This document shows positions 1 to 6,330 of a stretch of DNA of 32,358 nucleotides, piece by piece (position 1 is the stretch's first letter; each line of letters starts with the position of its first letter). A model generated the notes under the pieces. The model did not search any database. It had not been told where the DNA came from and worked only from the letters and a program-made list of their open reading frames with translations. The position numbers and the translations under genes are program-made. Origin of the DNA: a virus. Location of the stretch: the IMG/VR virus record IMGVR_UViG_3300018081_000009, positions 1 through 32,358 of that record; one strand, written 5' to 3'.

Positions 1-414
1 CCCGTGTACCAACGTGCCTATGTTTCCTGGGCAGCTCACCGTTGGTCTGCCAGCCCGGCTGTATCCGTCATCCCCATCACCTCCGATCGGTGTCCTACCC
101 GCCCGGACGGCATCAAGTACAACTGCGTGGTGTGGCGCACAGGTAACAACGGGGGCGGGTTCACCAACATCAACTTCGATTCCTCCAAGCACATCACCTT
201 CGCCCTAGTCACTCTGGACGATCAGGTCGGGCTCGGCACTGACTACGTGCAGGATCGATACATCGCCTGTCATGAGGGAGGCCACTCCCTTGGAGGCGGG
301 TTCGATGATCCAAGGACCGCATACAACGAGCACCACCTATGCAATAAGGCCAACGGATATCCTACATCGGAAGACTATGCGAGCATCGCAGGAGCGTACA
401 ACCACCATGGCTGA
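1..414 (+). CDS. Putative zinc metalloprotease, 5'-truncated by the window edge
   Basis: The reading frame is open to the first base, so the N-terminus is missing; a GTG at position 4 is the first possible start inside the window. The visible 136 residues end in a metallopeptidase-like signature, CHEGGHSLGGGFDD, containing HExxH (two zinc-binding His and the catalytic Glu) followed by a conserved-looking Gly. Metzincins such as matrixins normally read HExxHxxGxxH/D; here the first Asp is one position later than expected, so the third ligand is uncertain. Phages of actinobacteria often encode small matrixin-like proteases near lysis or virion genes, but the substrate cannot be told. The stop lies inside the start of the next gene (ATGGCTGA, 8-nt overlap), so the two are probably co-translated. 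Confidence is good for a zinc protease fold, low for a precise role. Confidence 0.65.
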   Translation, partial: PVYQRAYVSWAAHRWSASPAVSVIPITSDRCPTRPDGIKYNCVVWRTGNNGGGFTNINFDSSKHITFALVTLDDQVGLGTDYVQDRYIACHEGGHSLGGGFDDPRTAYNEHHLCNKANGYPTSEDYASIAGAYNHHG

Positions 415-1045
415 AATCTATCCCAAGATCCCCGGCCCCTTCAAGCGTGAGCAAGAGAAGCCGTTTCTACTGACCGATACCTGGTCCTCTCCCGAGCTGA
501 AGTACCTGGCTGATAACAATTGGGTTTGGACCGAGAAGATCGACGGCACCAATGTCCGCATCATCTGGGATGGCTACAACATCACCTTCGGGGGTCGCAC
601 CGACAAGGCCCAGATGCCCAAGACCCTGACGGCCACTCTCGAACAGCTCTTCCCTGATGGAGCAGACACCGTGTTCGAGCAACTGTGGGGCGACACCCCG
701 GCAGTCCTCTTCGGTGAAGGGTATGGACCCGGCATCCAGAAGGGTGGCTGGTACAGAGACAACGTAGGCTTCGCCCTATTCGACGTGAAGGTTGGAGACT
801 GGTGGCTGAGCCAAGACGATGTCGCAGACGTGGCTAAGACCTGGAACCTTGAGACCGTGCCCTATGTGTTCACCGACACTGTCCATGAAGCTATCTATCA
901 GATCCAGTTGGGTCACCGCTCTTACTACGATGACTCCCGTCTGGCCGAGGGCATGGTCGGTGTTCCTACTGTCCCGTTGTTCGGGAAGAGGGGCAACCGT
1001 ATCATGGTGAAGGTCAAGGCGGTAGACTTCGGACCGGAGGCATGA
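407..1045 (+). CDS. RNA ligase (minimal nucleotidyltransferase domain)
   Basis: The 212-residue product carries the covalent nucleotidyltransferase motifs in order: motif I EKIDGTNV with the adenylated Lys at about residue 44, motif III LFGEGYG (101-107), motif IIIa GFALFDV (121-127), motif IV EGMV (181-184) and motif V IMVKVK (199-204). This matches phage Rnl2-like RNA ligases, which join 5'-phosphate and 3'-OH RNA ends using ATP. The protein is much shorter than T4 Rnl2 (334 residues) and ends right after motif V, so it lacks the usual C-terminal domain. The ATG at 407 overlaps the preceding stop; an upstream in-frame start at 272 is possible but would only translate through the protease gene. 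A role in repairing tRNAs cut by host anticodon nucleases is the usual idea for phage RNA ligases; here it is inference. Confidence 0.85.
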   Translation: MAEIYPKIPGPFKREQEKPFLLTDTWSSPELKYLADNNWVWTEKIDGTNVRIIWDGYNITFGGRTDKAQMPKTLTATLEQLFPDGADTVFEQLWGDTPAVLFGEGYGPGIQKGGWYRDNVGFALFDVKVGDWWLSQDDVADVAKTWNLETVPYVFTDTVHEAIYQIQLGHRSYYDDSRLAEGMVGVPTVPLFGKRGNRIMVKVKAVDFGPEA

Positions 1046-1173
1046 TGAACCCAGGCAAGCGTGAGAGGGAAGAACCAGTGCAGGTCCCTGTACCCTGGAG
1101 GGAGCCCGCCCCCAAGCGAGAGCCTTCTCCGGCCCCCGTCCCGGTGCCTGCCCAACCCCAGAAAGTGAGCTGA
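1042..1173 (+). CDS. Small proline-rich hypothetical protein
   Basis: A 43-codon frame opens with ATGATG at 1042, overlapping the RNA ligase stop (ATGA), and ends one base before the next ATG at 1175. The product begins MMNPGKREREEPVQ and is then largely Pro, Val, Glu and Arg, with a PAPVPVP-type tail; it has no hydrophobic core and looks disordered. It fills the only space between two real genes and has tight junctions on both sides, the main reason to call it. No family is recognised. It could be a linker-like accessory peptide or a non-functional spacer frame. Confidence 0.45.
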   Translation: MMNPGKREREEPVQVPVPWREPAPKREPSPAPVPVPAQPQKVS

Positions 1174-1174
1174 G

Positions 1175-1447
1175 ATGAGTCTCTACGACAAGTTTGTCAA
1201 CCTCCTTGCCCAGACCCGAGCCCGAGCTGCCGTCGTGGCTGCCTCGGCCGTCACCTTCCTGTCCGGTGTCGCCGTCCTCGTGACCACGTTCTCTGGCGAC
1301 ATCGCCTCCGTGGCCCCCGAGGGATACGCCGACGACGTTCTCAAGGTCTCGGTCATCGTGCTGGCGTGGCTAGCCACTGCCATCACTGCGCTACGCCGGG
1401 TAACCCCGGTGAAGCCGTCCGAGCGGGGCGTCCTACCCAACGACTGA
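1175..1447 (+). CDS. Two-helix membrane protein, holin candidate
   Basis: The 90-residue product has two predicted membrane segments (about residues 17-38 and 55-73) separated by a short Asp/Glu-containing loop, a basic N-terminal patch (RARA) and a basic, hydrophilic C-terminus. Size, two-helix topology and charged tail are typical of phage holins. However, it sits in the rightward cluster, away from the amidase on the other strand, where two more small membrane proteins are better placed to be the holin. It is followed by a strong hairpin at 1453-1493. Holin is therefore only a candidate; small phage membrane protein is the safe call. Confidence 0.65.
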   Translation: MSLYDKFVNLLAQTRARAAVVAASAVTFLSGVAVLVTTFSGDIASVAPEGYADDVLKVSVIVLAWLATAITALRRVTPVKPSERGVLPND

Positions 1448-1452
1448 TCGTA

Positions 1453-1493
1453 CGGCGGGACGGGAGGACCCTGTACTACCTACCGTCCCGCCG
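1453..1493 (+). terminator. Strong intergenic hairpin, possible terminator or attenuator
   Basis: An 11-bp perfect inverted repeat, CGGCGGGACGG (1453-1463) with CCGTCCCGCCG (1483-1493), encloses a 19-nt loop; AGG/CCT inside the loop can extend the stem past one mismatch. It begins six bases after the stop of the membrane protein. No T-run follows, as is common for actinobacterial intrinsic terminators. It may end or attenuate the upstream message, or fold near the exonuclease leader, whose AAGGAG ribosome binding site lies about 10 nt downstream. Confidence 0.55.
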
Positions 1494-1517
1494 CTTACAA
1501 TCCAAGGAGCAACCCCC

Positions 1518-2261
1518 ATGAATATCCTGACTCTGGACATCGAGACCACCCCCAACCTGGCCCACGTGTGGGGCATCTGGCAGCAGAACGTCGGCATCAA
1601 CCAGATCCTCGAATCTACCGACCTTCTCTGTTTCGCAGCCAAGTGGCACGATGACAAGATGGTACAGTTCTTCGGGTCGTGGGATGGCCGAGAGAACATG
1701 GTCCACGCAGCACACGATCTGCTGGCCGATGCTGACGCCGTGGTCCACTACAACGGTAACGCCTTCGACATCCCCACCCTGAATCGTGAGTTCCTGCTAC
1801 GGGGGTTGACGCCCCCGGCACCGCAGAAGCAGATCGATCTGCTGGCCACGTGCAAGAGGAAGTTCCGCTTCCAGTCCAACAAACTGGACTTCGTGGCCCG
1901 GGAGCTGGGCATCGGTAACAAGGCTGACAACGGTGGCCACGAGACCTGGATCAAGGTCATGGCCGGCGATGAGAAGGCGCAGCGCAGGATGAGGAAGTAC
2001 AACGAGCAGGATGTGCGCCTCACCGAGGCACTGTACGATCGCCTCCTGCCCTGGATCGAAGGGCACCCCAACGTCGGGCTCCACGATGGCAGCATCGGTG
2101 TGTCCACATGCCCTAGCTGCGGCAGCTACCATCTCAACAGGCGAGGCTTCGCATACACCGCCGTGTCCAAGTTCCAGCAGTACCAGTGCCAGGACTGTGG
2201 CCGGTGGGTCCGAGCCTCCAACCGTATCGAAGGGACCAAGGTTCAAGGTGTCGCAGGCTGA
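1518..2261 (+). CDS. DEDDy 3'-5' exonuclease with C-terminal zinc ribbon
   Basis: The 247-residue protein has an RNase H-like exonuclease domain: ExoI motif LDIETT (D7, E9), ExoII motif HYNGNAFDIPTL (D84) and ExoIII motif YNEQDVRLTEAL (Y161, D165), the Tyr placing it in the DEDDy class (compare PolB-type exonucleases and the YprB-like family). A C-terminal zinc ribbon follows, CPSC (198-201) and CQDC (224-227), probably for nucleic-acid binding. No polymerase domain is attached. The ATG at 1518 has AAGGAG about 8 nt upstream. The stop overlaps the start of the next frame. Likely roles are DNA end processing, recombination, or degradation of host nucleic acid; the substrate is not shown by the sequence. 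Confidence 0.85.
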   Translation: MNILTLDIETTPNLAHVWGIWQQNVGINQILESTDLLCFAAKWHDDKMVQFFGSWDGRENMVHAAHDLLADADAVVHYNGNAFDIPTLNREFLLRGLTPPAPQKQIDLLATCKRKFRFQSNKLDFVARELGIGNKADNGGHETWIKVMAGDEKAQRRMRKYNEQDVRLTEALYDRLLPWIEGHPNVGLHDGSIGVSTCPSCGSYHLNRRGFAYTAVSKFQQYQCQDCGRWVRASNRIEGTKVQGVAG

Positions 2262-2484
2262 CGATATTCTGGACTCCATCGAGGCCAAGGCTGATCGCCT
2301 GGCGGCAGTAGCCTACGCTGCTGCGCTGGGCGAGGCCATCGCCGTCTTCTACCAGTCCATGATCACGAACGGACTCCCCGAGCCCATTGCCCGGTTCGCT
2401 GTTGAGGGGTACGTCATCGAGAAGTTCCGCACCGTAGAGTTGGAAGCGGACGACTATGAAGAGGAAGAAGACGAGGACGATTAG
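2248..2484 (+). CDS. Small acidic-tailed hypothetical protein
   Basis: A 78-residue product starts at GTG 2248, overlapping the end of the exonuclease gene by 14 nt, with AGGGACCAAGG just upstream. It is mostly helical, with a central segment (FYQSMITNGLPEPIARFAVEG) resembling small actinophage proteins that contain a Y-x-x-M/L...G-hP-x-x-A pattern, and it ends in a run of Asp and Glu. An in-frame extension upstream would run through the exonuclease gene and is a shadow. Function unknown. Confidence 0.6.
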   Translation: MSQADDILDSIEAKADRLAAVAYAAALGEAIAVFYQSMITNGLPEPIARFAVEGYVIEKFRTVELEADDYEEEEDEDD

Positions 2485-2743
2485 CCTGCCGGCTCCCATC
2501 GATGAGGGCCCAGGAAAGTCTGAGTGGGAGAACCACGAGATGGCCAACCGGGCCTGCTGGCACTGCCTGGTCACCTGGAACACCAAGGGGACAGGTAACC
2601 ACTGCTGGGTGTGCGGACGCTGGGGTCTGCGCTACGCTCTGCGCATCCCAAAGACTCTGCAGACCCGCAACATGTACGATGCCATGTACGAGAGGCACCG
2701 GGAACTGGCTGGCGGCCGGTGGATGTGGTCGGTCCCCGATTAG
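2456..2743 (+). CDS. Small zinc-binding protein (two CxxC pairs)
   Basis: The product has CWHC and CWVC pairs (about residues 34-37 and 50-53) 12 residues apart, a likely zinc ribbon or knuckle, followed by a basic, aromatic C-terminal half. Starting at ATG 2456 it is 95 residues with a Lys/Arg-rich N-terminus and a 29-nt overlap with the preceding gene. An alternative ATG at 2540 (MANRACWHC) has GGGAG nine bases upstream and would give 67 residues without the overlap. A small nucleic-acid-binding role is likely but not proven. It is the last gene of the rightward cluster. Confidence 0.6.
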   Translation: MKRKKTRTISLPAPIDEGPGKSEWENHEMANRACWHCLVTWNTKGTGNHCWVCGRWGLRYALRIPKTLQTRNMYDAMYERHRELAGGRWMWSVPD

Positions 2744-2788
2744 GGCGATTTTCACCAGGGATAACATCTCTCAGTTGCCCGCCCTGCT

Positions 2789-2832
2789 CGTTTCAGAGGG
2801 CCCCAGCTACCAGACACAGGGCCCCAGAAACG
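2789..2832. terminator. Candidate bidirectional terminator between convergent operons
   Basis: Between the last + gene and the last - gene, CGTTTC (2789-2794) pairs with GAAACG (2827-2832), and inside it GGGCCC (2798-2803) pairs with GGGCCC (2819-2824), giving an interrupted stem around a 15-nt loop. A second possible pairing is TCAGAGG (2793-2799) with CCTCTGA (2838-2844). The site is flanked by two copies of the 11-mer CTCAGTTGCCC (2770-2780 and 2859-2869). No T-runs are seen. Position makes termination plausible; the structure itself is only moderate. Confidence 0.4.
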
Positions 2833-2878
2833 GCAAGCCTCTGACCTGCGATGATGCGCTCAGTTGCCCTGTGCTGAA

Positions 2879-3406
2879 TCAGGGATCCCAGTGCAGCACG
2901 GGCACCTCGTAAGCCTCGGCCAGGTGGTAGATCCGGTCGATTCTCTGCTCCTTGCTGTGCCGAATGGTGCTCGGAACGTAGTCGTAGAGGGCTGACACGG
3001 TGGCGTACTGGGCTCGGTACATGGTCTCGTGGATGAAGACCCTACCTCCGAGCTGAACCTCGGCGACGACGGGCCCTAGCTGTGCTCTCCTGCTGGAGAG
3101 AGGGGCCAGTTCTCGGAAGGCATAGATTCCGCAAGGGTACGAGGACTTGCAGTCCTTCCCGGGAGATACGGCACACGGGCGTGGAGGATGGACGTGCCGG
3201 AGAAGGGTGTGCAACCTGTTGAGGGCTGGGTTGCGCATGAAGCAGTTGGCCACGAGCCCGCCGTACGCTGCGGGGGGCCACTCTATGTCGTGATACAGGG
3301 AGCGCATCCTCCCTGTCCTGTTGGGAGTCTTGACCGGCAGCCGGAAGGACCGGTACGCCGTGAACGATGTGCCCGGCACATAGTCCGGGACTTCCAGTGT
3401 GCTCAT
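2879..3406 (-). CDS. Conserved actinobacterial hypothetical protein (CGIYA-type)
   Basis: The 175-residue product is the last gene of the leftward operon. It contains the sequence PCGIYAF (about 91-97), preceded by several Cys and His residues, and later VFIHETMYRAQYA (about 123-135). From memory, this C-x-CGIYA...H-E-x-x-x-R-A-x-Y-A layout is seen in a family of uncharacterised proteins in actinobacteria and their phages; the function is unknown. ATG 3406 forms an ATGA overlap with the upstream stop, so it is preferred over the GTG two codons earlier. Cys and His residues could bind metal, but no known motif is complete. Confidence 0.65.
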   Translation of the reverse strand: MSTLEVPDYVPGTSFTAYRSFRLPVKTPNRTGRMRSLYHDIEWPPAAYGGLVANCFMRNPALNRLHTLLRHVHPPRPCAVSPGKDCKSSYPCGIYAFRELAPLSSRRAQLGPVVAEVQLGGRVFIHETMYRAQYATVSALYDYVPSTIRHSKEQRIDRIYHLAEAYEVPVLHWDP

Positions 3407-3621
3407 AGCCACTTCCTAGTGACGAAGTGGTCTAGTCCGATCAGCACGAACACCCCGTAGATAGCGGCCGTGGCCGGCCAGGGGAGGAACCACAGGGTCT
3501 CGGAGATGGTGGGCACGGCCCCCGTAACGATGGCGACTAGCTCATAGACACCTGCTAGCACTCCGAAGATACCAAGCCCGATGGATACCTTGGAGGCGTT
3601 CGATCGGAGACTGAGCCTCAC
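3403..3621 (-). CDS. Two-helix membrane protein, best holin candidate
   Basis: Starting at GTG 3621, which overlaps the upstream stop (GTGA), the product is 72 residues with two membrane segments (about 13-33 and 42-63), a basic N-terminus (RLSLRSNASK) and a basic C-terminal end (TRKWL). The frame can be extended to 3660, but that part lies inside the papain-like gene and the overlap start fits the operon pattern. Its place in the lysis cassette, after the hydrolase, amidase, coiled-coil membrane protein and protease, makes it the most likely holin. This rests on topology and context only. Confidence 0.65.
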   Translation of the reverse strand: MRLSLRSNASKVSIGLGIFGVLAGVYELVAIVTGAVPTISETLWFLPWPATAAIYGVFVLIGLDHFVTRKWL

Positions 3622-4361
3622 GAGAACCACCCGTAGAGCCAGGCCAAGAACTTGTCCCACCAGCTCAGTGGCTTCGGCTGCGGAGGGGTCGGCCCGTCAC
3701 CGGGAACGGTCCGGATGATGGGCACGAGGCACTCCCCGTCTTCGGCCAACAGCTTGCCAAGGTCGGACCAGCTCATCCAGGCGACCCCGCCCCATCCCCA
3801 GTCGGCGCCCCAGGAGTTGTGGACCATGACGGTCTCAGCCTCGACGTTGATGGCCCGCACGAGGATGGCGTGCCCGCCTCGGATAGATCCGGTGGCGTGG
3901 ATCATGCCGGCGGAGTCAGTGTCATCCATGCCGTCGTACCAGTTGACGCCTATGACCACGGGACCCCATTGGGACAGGGTGTCGAGGGCATCCTGGAGAC
4001 CGAAGCCCCAGCGATACTCCGAATACCAGCCCAGGGACAGGAGAACCTTGGCTCCGGCTAGCACCGAGGTCCCTTCGTAGTCCTCTCCCGGCCACTCGTC
4101 CACCTTCTGAGCCCTGTTGTAGATCATGGTGGCGTAGGCGCTGTCGATAAGGTATGGATCGACAGGGACTACCGGGGTGCTGAGGATCTCGTGGGTCAGG
4201 CCATATCCCACACACTCAGGAGTTTCCCACTGATTGAGAAAGCGGTCGAGGTCCCACACTCGGTTGACCAGAGGGACATCAGACAGGAGGGCCCGGATCC
4301 GATAGCCTTTGCTGGCCTCGTCAAACTCCGGGATTCTCCCTAACCCGCCAGCCGGCATCAT
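3618..4361 (-). CDS. Papain-like (C1-type) cysteine protease with tryptophan-rich tail
   Basis: The 247-residue protein keeps the papain catalytic set in the right order and spacing: oxyanion Gln about 44 and Cys about 50 in NQWETPECVGYG (six apart, as Q19/C25 of papain), His about 164 in GGHAILV, and Asn about 182 in HNSWGADWGWGG. There is no clear signal peptide or long propeptide. A Pro-rich linker (about 217-230) leads to LSWWDKFLAWLYGWFS, an aromatic amphipathic end that could attach to membrane or cell wall. The start ATG overlaps the upstream stop (TAATG). It lies between two membrane proteins in the lysis cassette, so a role in lysis or envelope breakdown is inferred; a virion-maturation role is less likely given the distance from the head genes. 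Confidence 0.85.
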   Translation of the reverse strand: MMPAGGLGRIPEFDEASKGYRIRALLSDVPLVNRVWDLDRFLNQWETPECVGYGLTHEILSTPVVPVDPYLIDSAYATMIYNRAQKVDEWPGEDYEGTSVLAGAKVLLSLGWYSEYRWGFGLQDALDTLSQWGPVVIGVNWYDGMDDTDSAGMIHATGSIRGGHAILVRAINVEAETVMVHNSWGADWGWGGVAWMSWSDLGKLLAEDGECLVPIIRTVPGDGPTPPQPKPLSWWDKFLAWLYGWFS

Positions 4362-4768
4362 TACCTCGATTCCACTATCCTGTCAGCCTGCTTAGACCTG
4401 CGCATTCTATCGGCTAGCTGGGCTTCTAGCTCCGTGACCTTGCGGGAGGTCTGGTTCAAAGTGGTCAAGGGGCGGTCCAGCTCCTGCATCAACAGGAGTT
4501 CTCGCCTCGTTGCATCAAGTTCTGACTGCACAGCGGCCGTGATGTTACCGTCCACCAGGGTGTGGATTACATCCAGCTTGCTGTCCACCAGCGGGGCATA
4601 GTCGGCTATGCGCTGGTTCTGTTCCAGGTTCTGCCGTGCCAGACCTTCCACCCTGTCCTGCCGGGCCCAGTCTTCTAACTTCTCTGAGTGCCGTAGGCGG
4701 TTCGCTACCCACCCAGAGATGAGGGGAGCTACCACCGAAACAATCACGGCCACGATGATGACTTCCAT
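4361..4768 (-). CDS. Membrane-anchored coiled-coil protein of the lysis cassette
   Basis: The 135-residue product has one N-terminal membrane segment (about 3-22, rich in Ile and Val) followed by a long charged helical region with heptad-like spacing to residue 130, ending in a basic stretch. This topology resembles Rz-like inner spanins and some single-helix holin partners, but a Gram-positive host makes a classical spanin unlikely. The ATG is preceded by AGGAGAGG about 5 nt upstream. Fifteen bases separate it from the amidase stop, one of the few uncoupled junctions in the operon. Function is inferred from position only. Confidence 0.65.
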   Translation of the reverse strand: MEVIIVAVIVSVVAPLISGWVANRLRHSEKLEDWARQDRVEGLARQNLEQNQRIADYAPLVDSKLDVIHTLVDGNITAAVQSELDATRRELLLMQELDRPLTTLNQTSRKVTELEAQLADRMRRSKQADRIVESR

Positions 4769-4783
4769 AGATCCTCTCCTGGG

Positions 4784-5737
4784 TCAGACTGCGGCCAGCT
4801 TAGCGCCCAGAGCTGCAACAACAATGTTGCCGATATCAGGCCCAAGAGCGTCGGCCAGGATGGCGGCCACCTGCTCAGGGTCGAGGGCGGTCAACAGAGC
4901 GGGCAGAAGGGCAGCAGCTAGGGCGGCCTCATCGACGTCGATGATCCCGACCTGAGCTACGGCGGCCAGCACCTTGGCGGTGGCGGCGAGCAGCTCGTTG
5001 TTGGTGGTGCCGGTTGCCCAGGGGTCGGCAGGGTAAGCCTGGTTGCTTACTCCCATGGCTAGGTACTGGGCCTGCCTCTGGTTCTCAGCTCGAATCGTTG
5101 CAGCGATCCGAACATGGTCTGCTTCAATCATGTCATCTTCCTCCGTACCGCCCGCAGCTCGGGCGATGGTTTGGTAGTCGGCGATTCCGGGATCCCAATG
5201 TGAGTTGTTGGGAACATTCTGATGTCCACATAGGCCGTCGAAGGCGGCCCATTGAGCCGCTGTAAAGCGTACTGATCCGCCTGTTCCCGCTGAGGCGGGC
5301 CCATCTGAGCGGGCCAGATGGGTGAGGTTGAGGGGGACTCCGGCCTTTATCACCGGCCCTATAATCCTACGGCCTAACCACTCAGCATGGGTGGTGGCGG
5401 GCTTATTAGCGGCGTACCCGAGGATCTCGACCTGGATGGCGTGCTTGTGATTGGTCTCAGGAGTGCCAGACGGATGGAGCAGGGCGTAAGCAGACAGGGT
5501 TAGCGGGATGCCCTGCCCTAGCCAGTTCTTCTCAGGCCAGCACCAGAAGTGAGGCGGGGCCGCATGAGTGGCGATGTAGCTCTTGAGCCCGGCGACAGTA
5601 GACCACAGGCCCGAGGTGGCGTTGGATGGAGCCTCCATCGTATGGAATACGAATCGCCACGGGGAATTGGGCTCTCGGTATGTGGCTCCTGCCTTGGATT
5701 GGATGCGTTCGGCACCCTCGACCCATGCATCTACCAT
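4784..5737 (-). CDS. N-acetylmuramoyl-L-alanine amidase (endolysin)
   Basis: The 317-residue protein has an amidase_2/PGRP-like catalytic domain (about 25-190): FVFHTMEAP with zinc His about 32, VEILGYA (about 103-109), and GHQNVPNNSHWDPG with His about 172 and 180 and Asp about 182. These fit a zinc amidase that cuts the MurNAc-L-Ala bond of peptidoglycan. From about residue 203 a separate Ala/Leu-rich helical region follows (repeated VDEAALAAALLPALL-like stretches), similar to the C-terminal parts of other actinophage amidases. The start overlaps the end of the upstream hydrolase gene (ATGGTAG, 7 nt). An internal ATG with a strong ribosome binding site exists at 5131 (separate entry). It is the main endolysin candidate. 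Confidence 0.9.
   Translation of the reverse strand: MVDAWVEGAERIQSKAGATYREPNSPWRFVFHTMEAPSNATSGLWSTVAGLKSYIATHAAPPHFWCWPEKNWLGQGIPLTLSAYALLHPSGTPETNHKHAIQVEILGYAANKPATTHAEWLGRRIIGPVIKAGVPLNLTHLARSDGPASAGTGGSVRFTAAQWAAFDGLCGHQNVPNNSHWDPGIADYQTIARAAGGTEEDDMIEADHVRIAATIRAENQRQAQYLAMGVSNQAYPADPWATGTTNNELLAATAKVLAAVAQVGIIDVDEAALAAALLPALLTALDPEQVAAILADALGPDIGNIVVAALGAKLAAV
5129..5144 (-). promoter_or_regulatory. Internal ribosome binding site and start codon within the amidase gene
   Basis: On the - strand, GGAGGAA (5144-5138) is followed after six bases by an in-frame ATG (5131-5129, residue Met203). Translation from here would give a 115-residue protein (4784-5131) made only of the C-terminal domain, starting MIEADHVRIAAT. 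The domain boundary falls exactly here. Known endolysins such as CD27L and CTP1L use internal starts to make a separate binding-domain subunit; the same is inferred, not shown, here. The purine-rich sequence also encodes Glu-Glu codons, so chance is possible. Confidence 0.5.
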
Positions 5738-6330
5738 GCGAACGCCTCCAGGTTTGAGATCATCGAGCGGTCTAGGTCCACCAGTCCGTTACAGACCTGT
5801 TGGCCGTTCCTATATTGCTGTAGGTGAGCCTTGGGAGACCAGCGAAGGACTCCATCGAAGGTGGACCAGGCGTATGTCTGCCATCCCCAGGCGGCGTATG
5901 TAGGCACCAGCCTGTCCATGGCGGCCCAGCCTCCGTACACACCCGTTCGAGCCTTGCCAATGATGGAGTGTACCCCCTCCAGATAGTTCTGGCACTTGGC
6001 CCATTGGACTGCGGTCAGAGTGTTGGGGTTGACATCGAGGGCGAAGAAGATGGGCAGGTTGGTGGGCTGCCCCAGTACACGGGCCTGAGTCTTGGCAATG
6101 TTGGCGTCCACGACACCCTCGTCCTCGGTGCCCTCGATCATGAAAGCCTTGCCGGTCTGCCATACCAGGCCGATCTTGATACCGGCGGCATGGAGTTTGT
6201 CCCGCTCGGCGATGGTCAGGTTCTCTCCCGTGTCGTCGTCACCAAGGTAACGAACGGCAAACCTGATGCCTGCCTGGAACATACAGGGCGGGTCGGGCCT
6301 GCCCCACGAATAGTCTACGCCTTCTGCCAT
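5731..6330 (-). CDS. DUF1906-type glycoside-hydrolase-like lysin
   Basis: The 199-residue protein begins GVDYSWGRPDP and continues with RFAVRYLGDD, LHAAGIKIGLVWQTG, FFALDVNP (about 95-102), GVYGGW (about 129-134) and LQQYRNG. This is the pattern of the DUF1906 / Rv2525c-like glycoside-hydrolase-like TIM barrel, related to GH25 lysozymes and common in actinobacterial secreted proteins and phage lysins. Asp residues near DYSW and ALDVN are the likely active-site positions. It stands alone without a binding domain, directly before the amidase, and overlaps the upstream stop. It probably attacks the glycan part of the host wall; the exact bond is not determined. Confidence 0.85.
   Translation of the reverse strand: MAEGVDYSWGRPDPPCMFQAGIRFAVRYLGDDDTGENLTIAERDKLHAAGIKIGLVWQTGKAFMIEGTEDEGVVDANIAKTQARVLGQPTNLPIFFALDVNPNTLTAVQWAKCQNYLEGVHSIIGKARTGVYGGWAAMDRLVPTYAAWGWQTYAWSTFDGVLRWSPKAHLQQYRNGQQVCNGLVDLDRSMISNLEAFAW

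Noticed and set aside
2502-2912. + strand frame across the convergent gap
   Set aside because: It overlaps the CxxC protein in another frame and its product is Arg/Pro/Gly/Cys-rich shadow sequence; it also runs into the opposite-strand gene.
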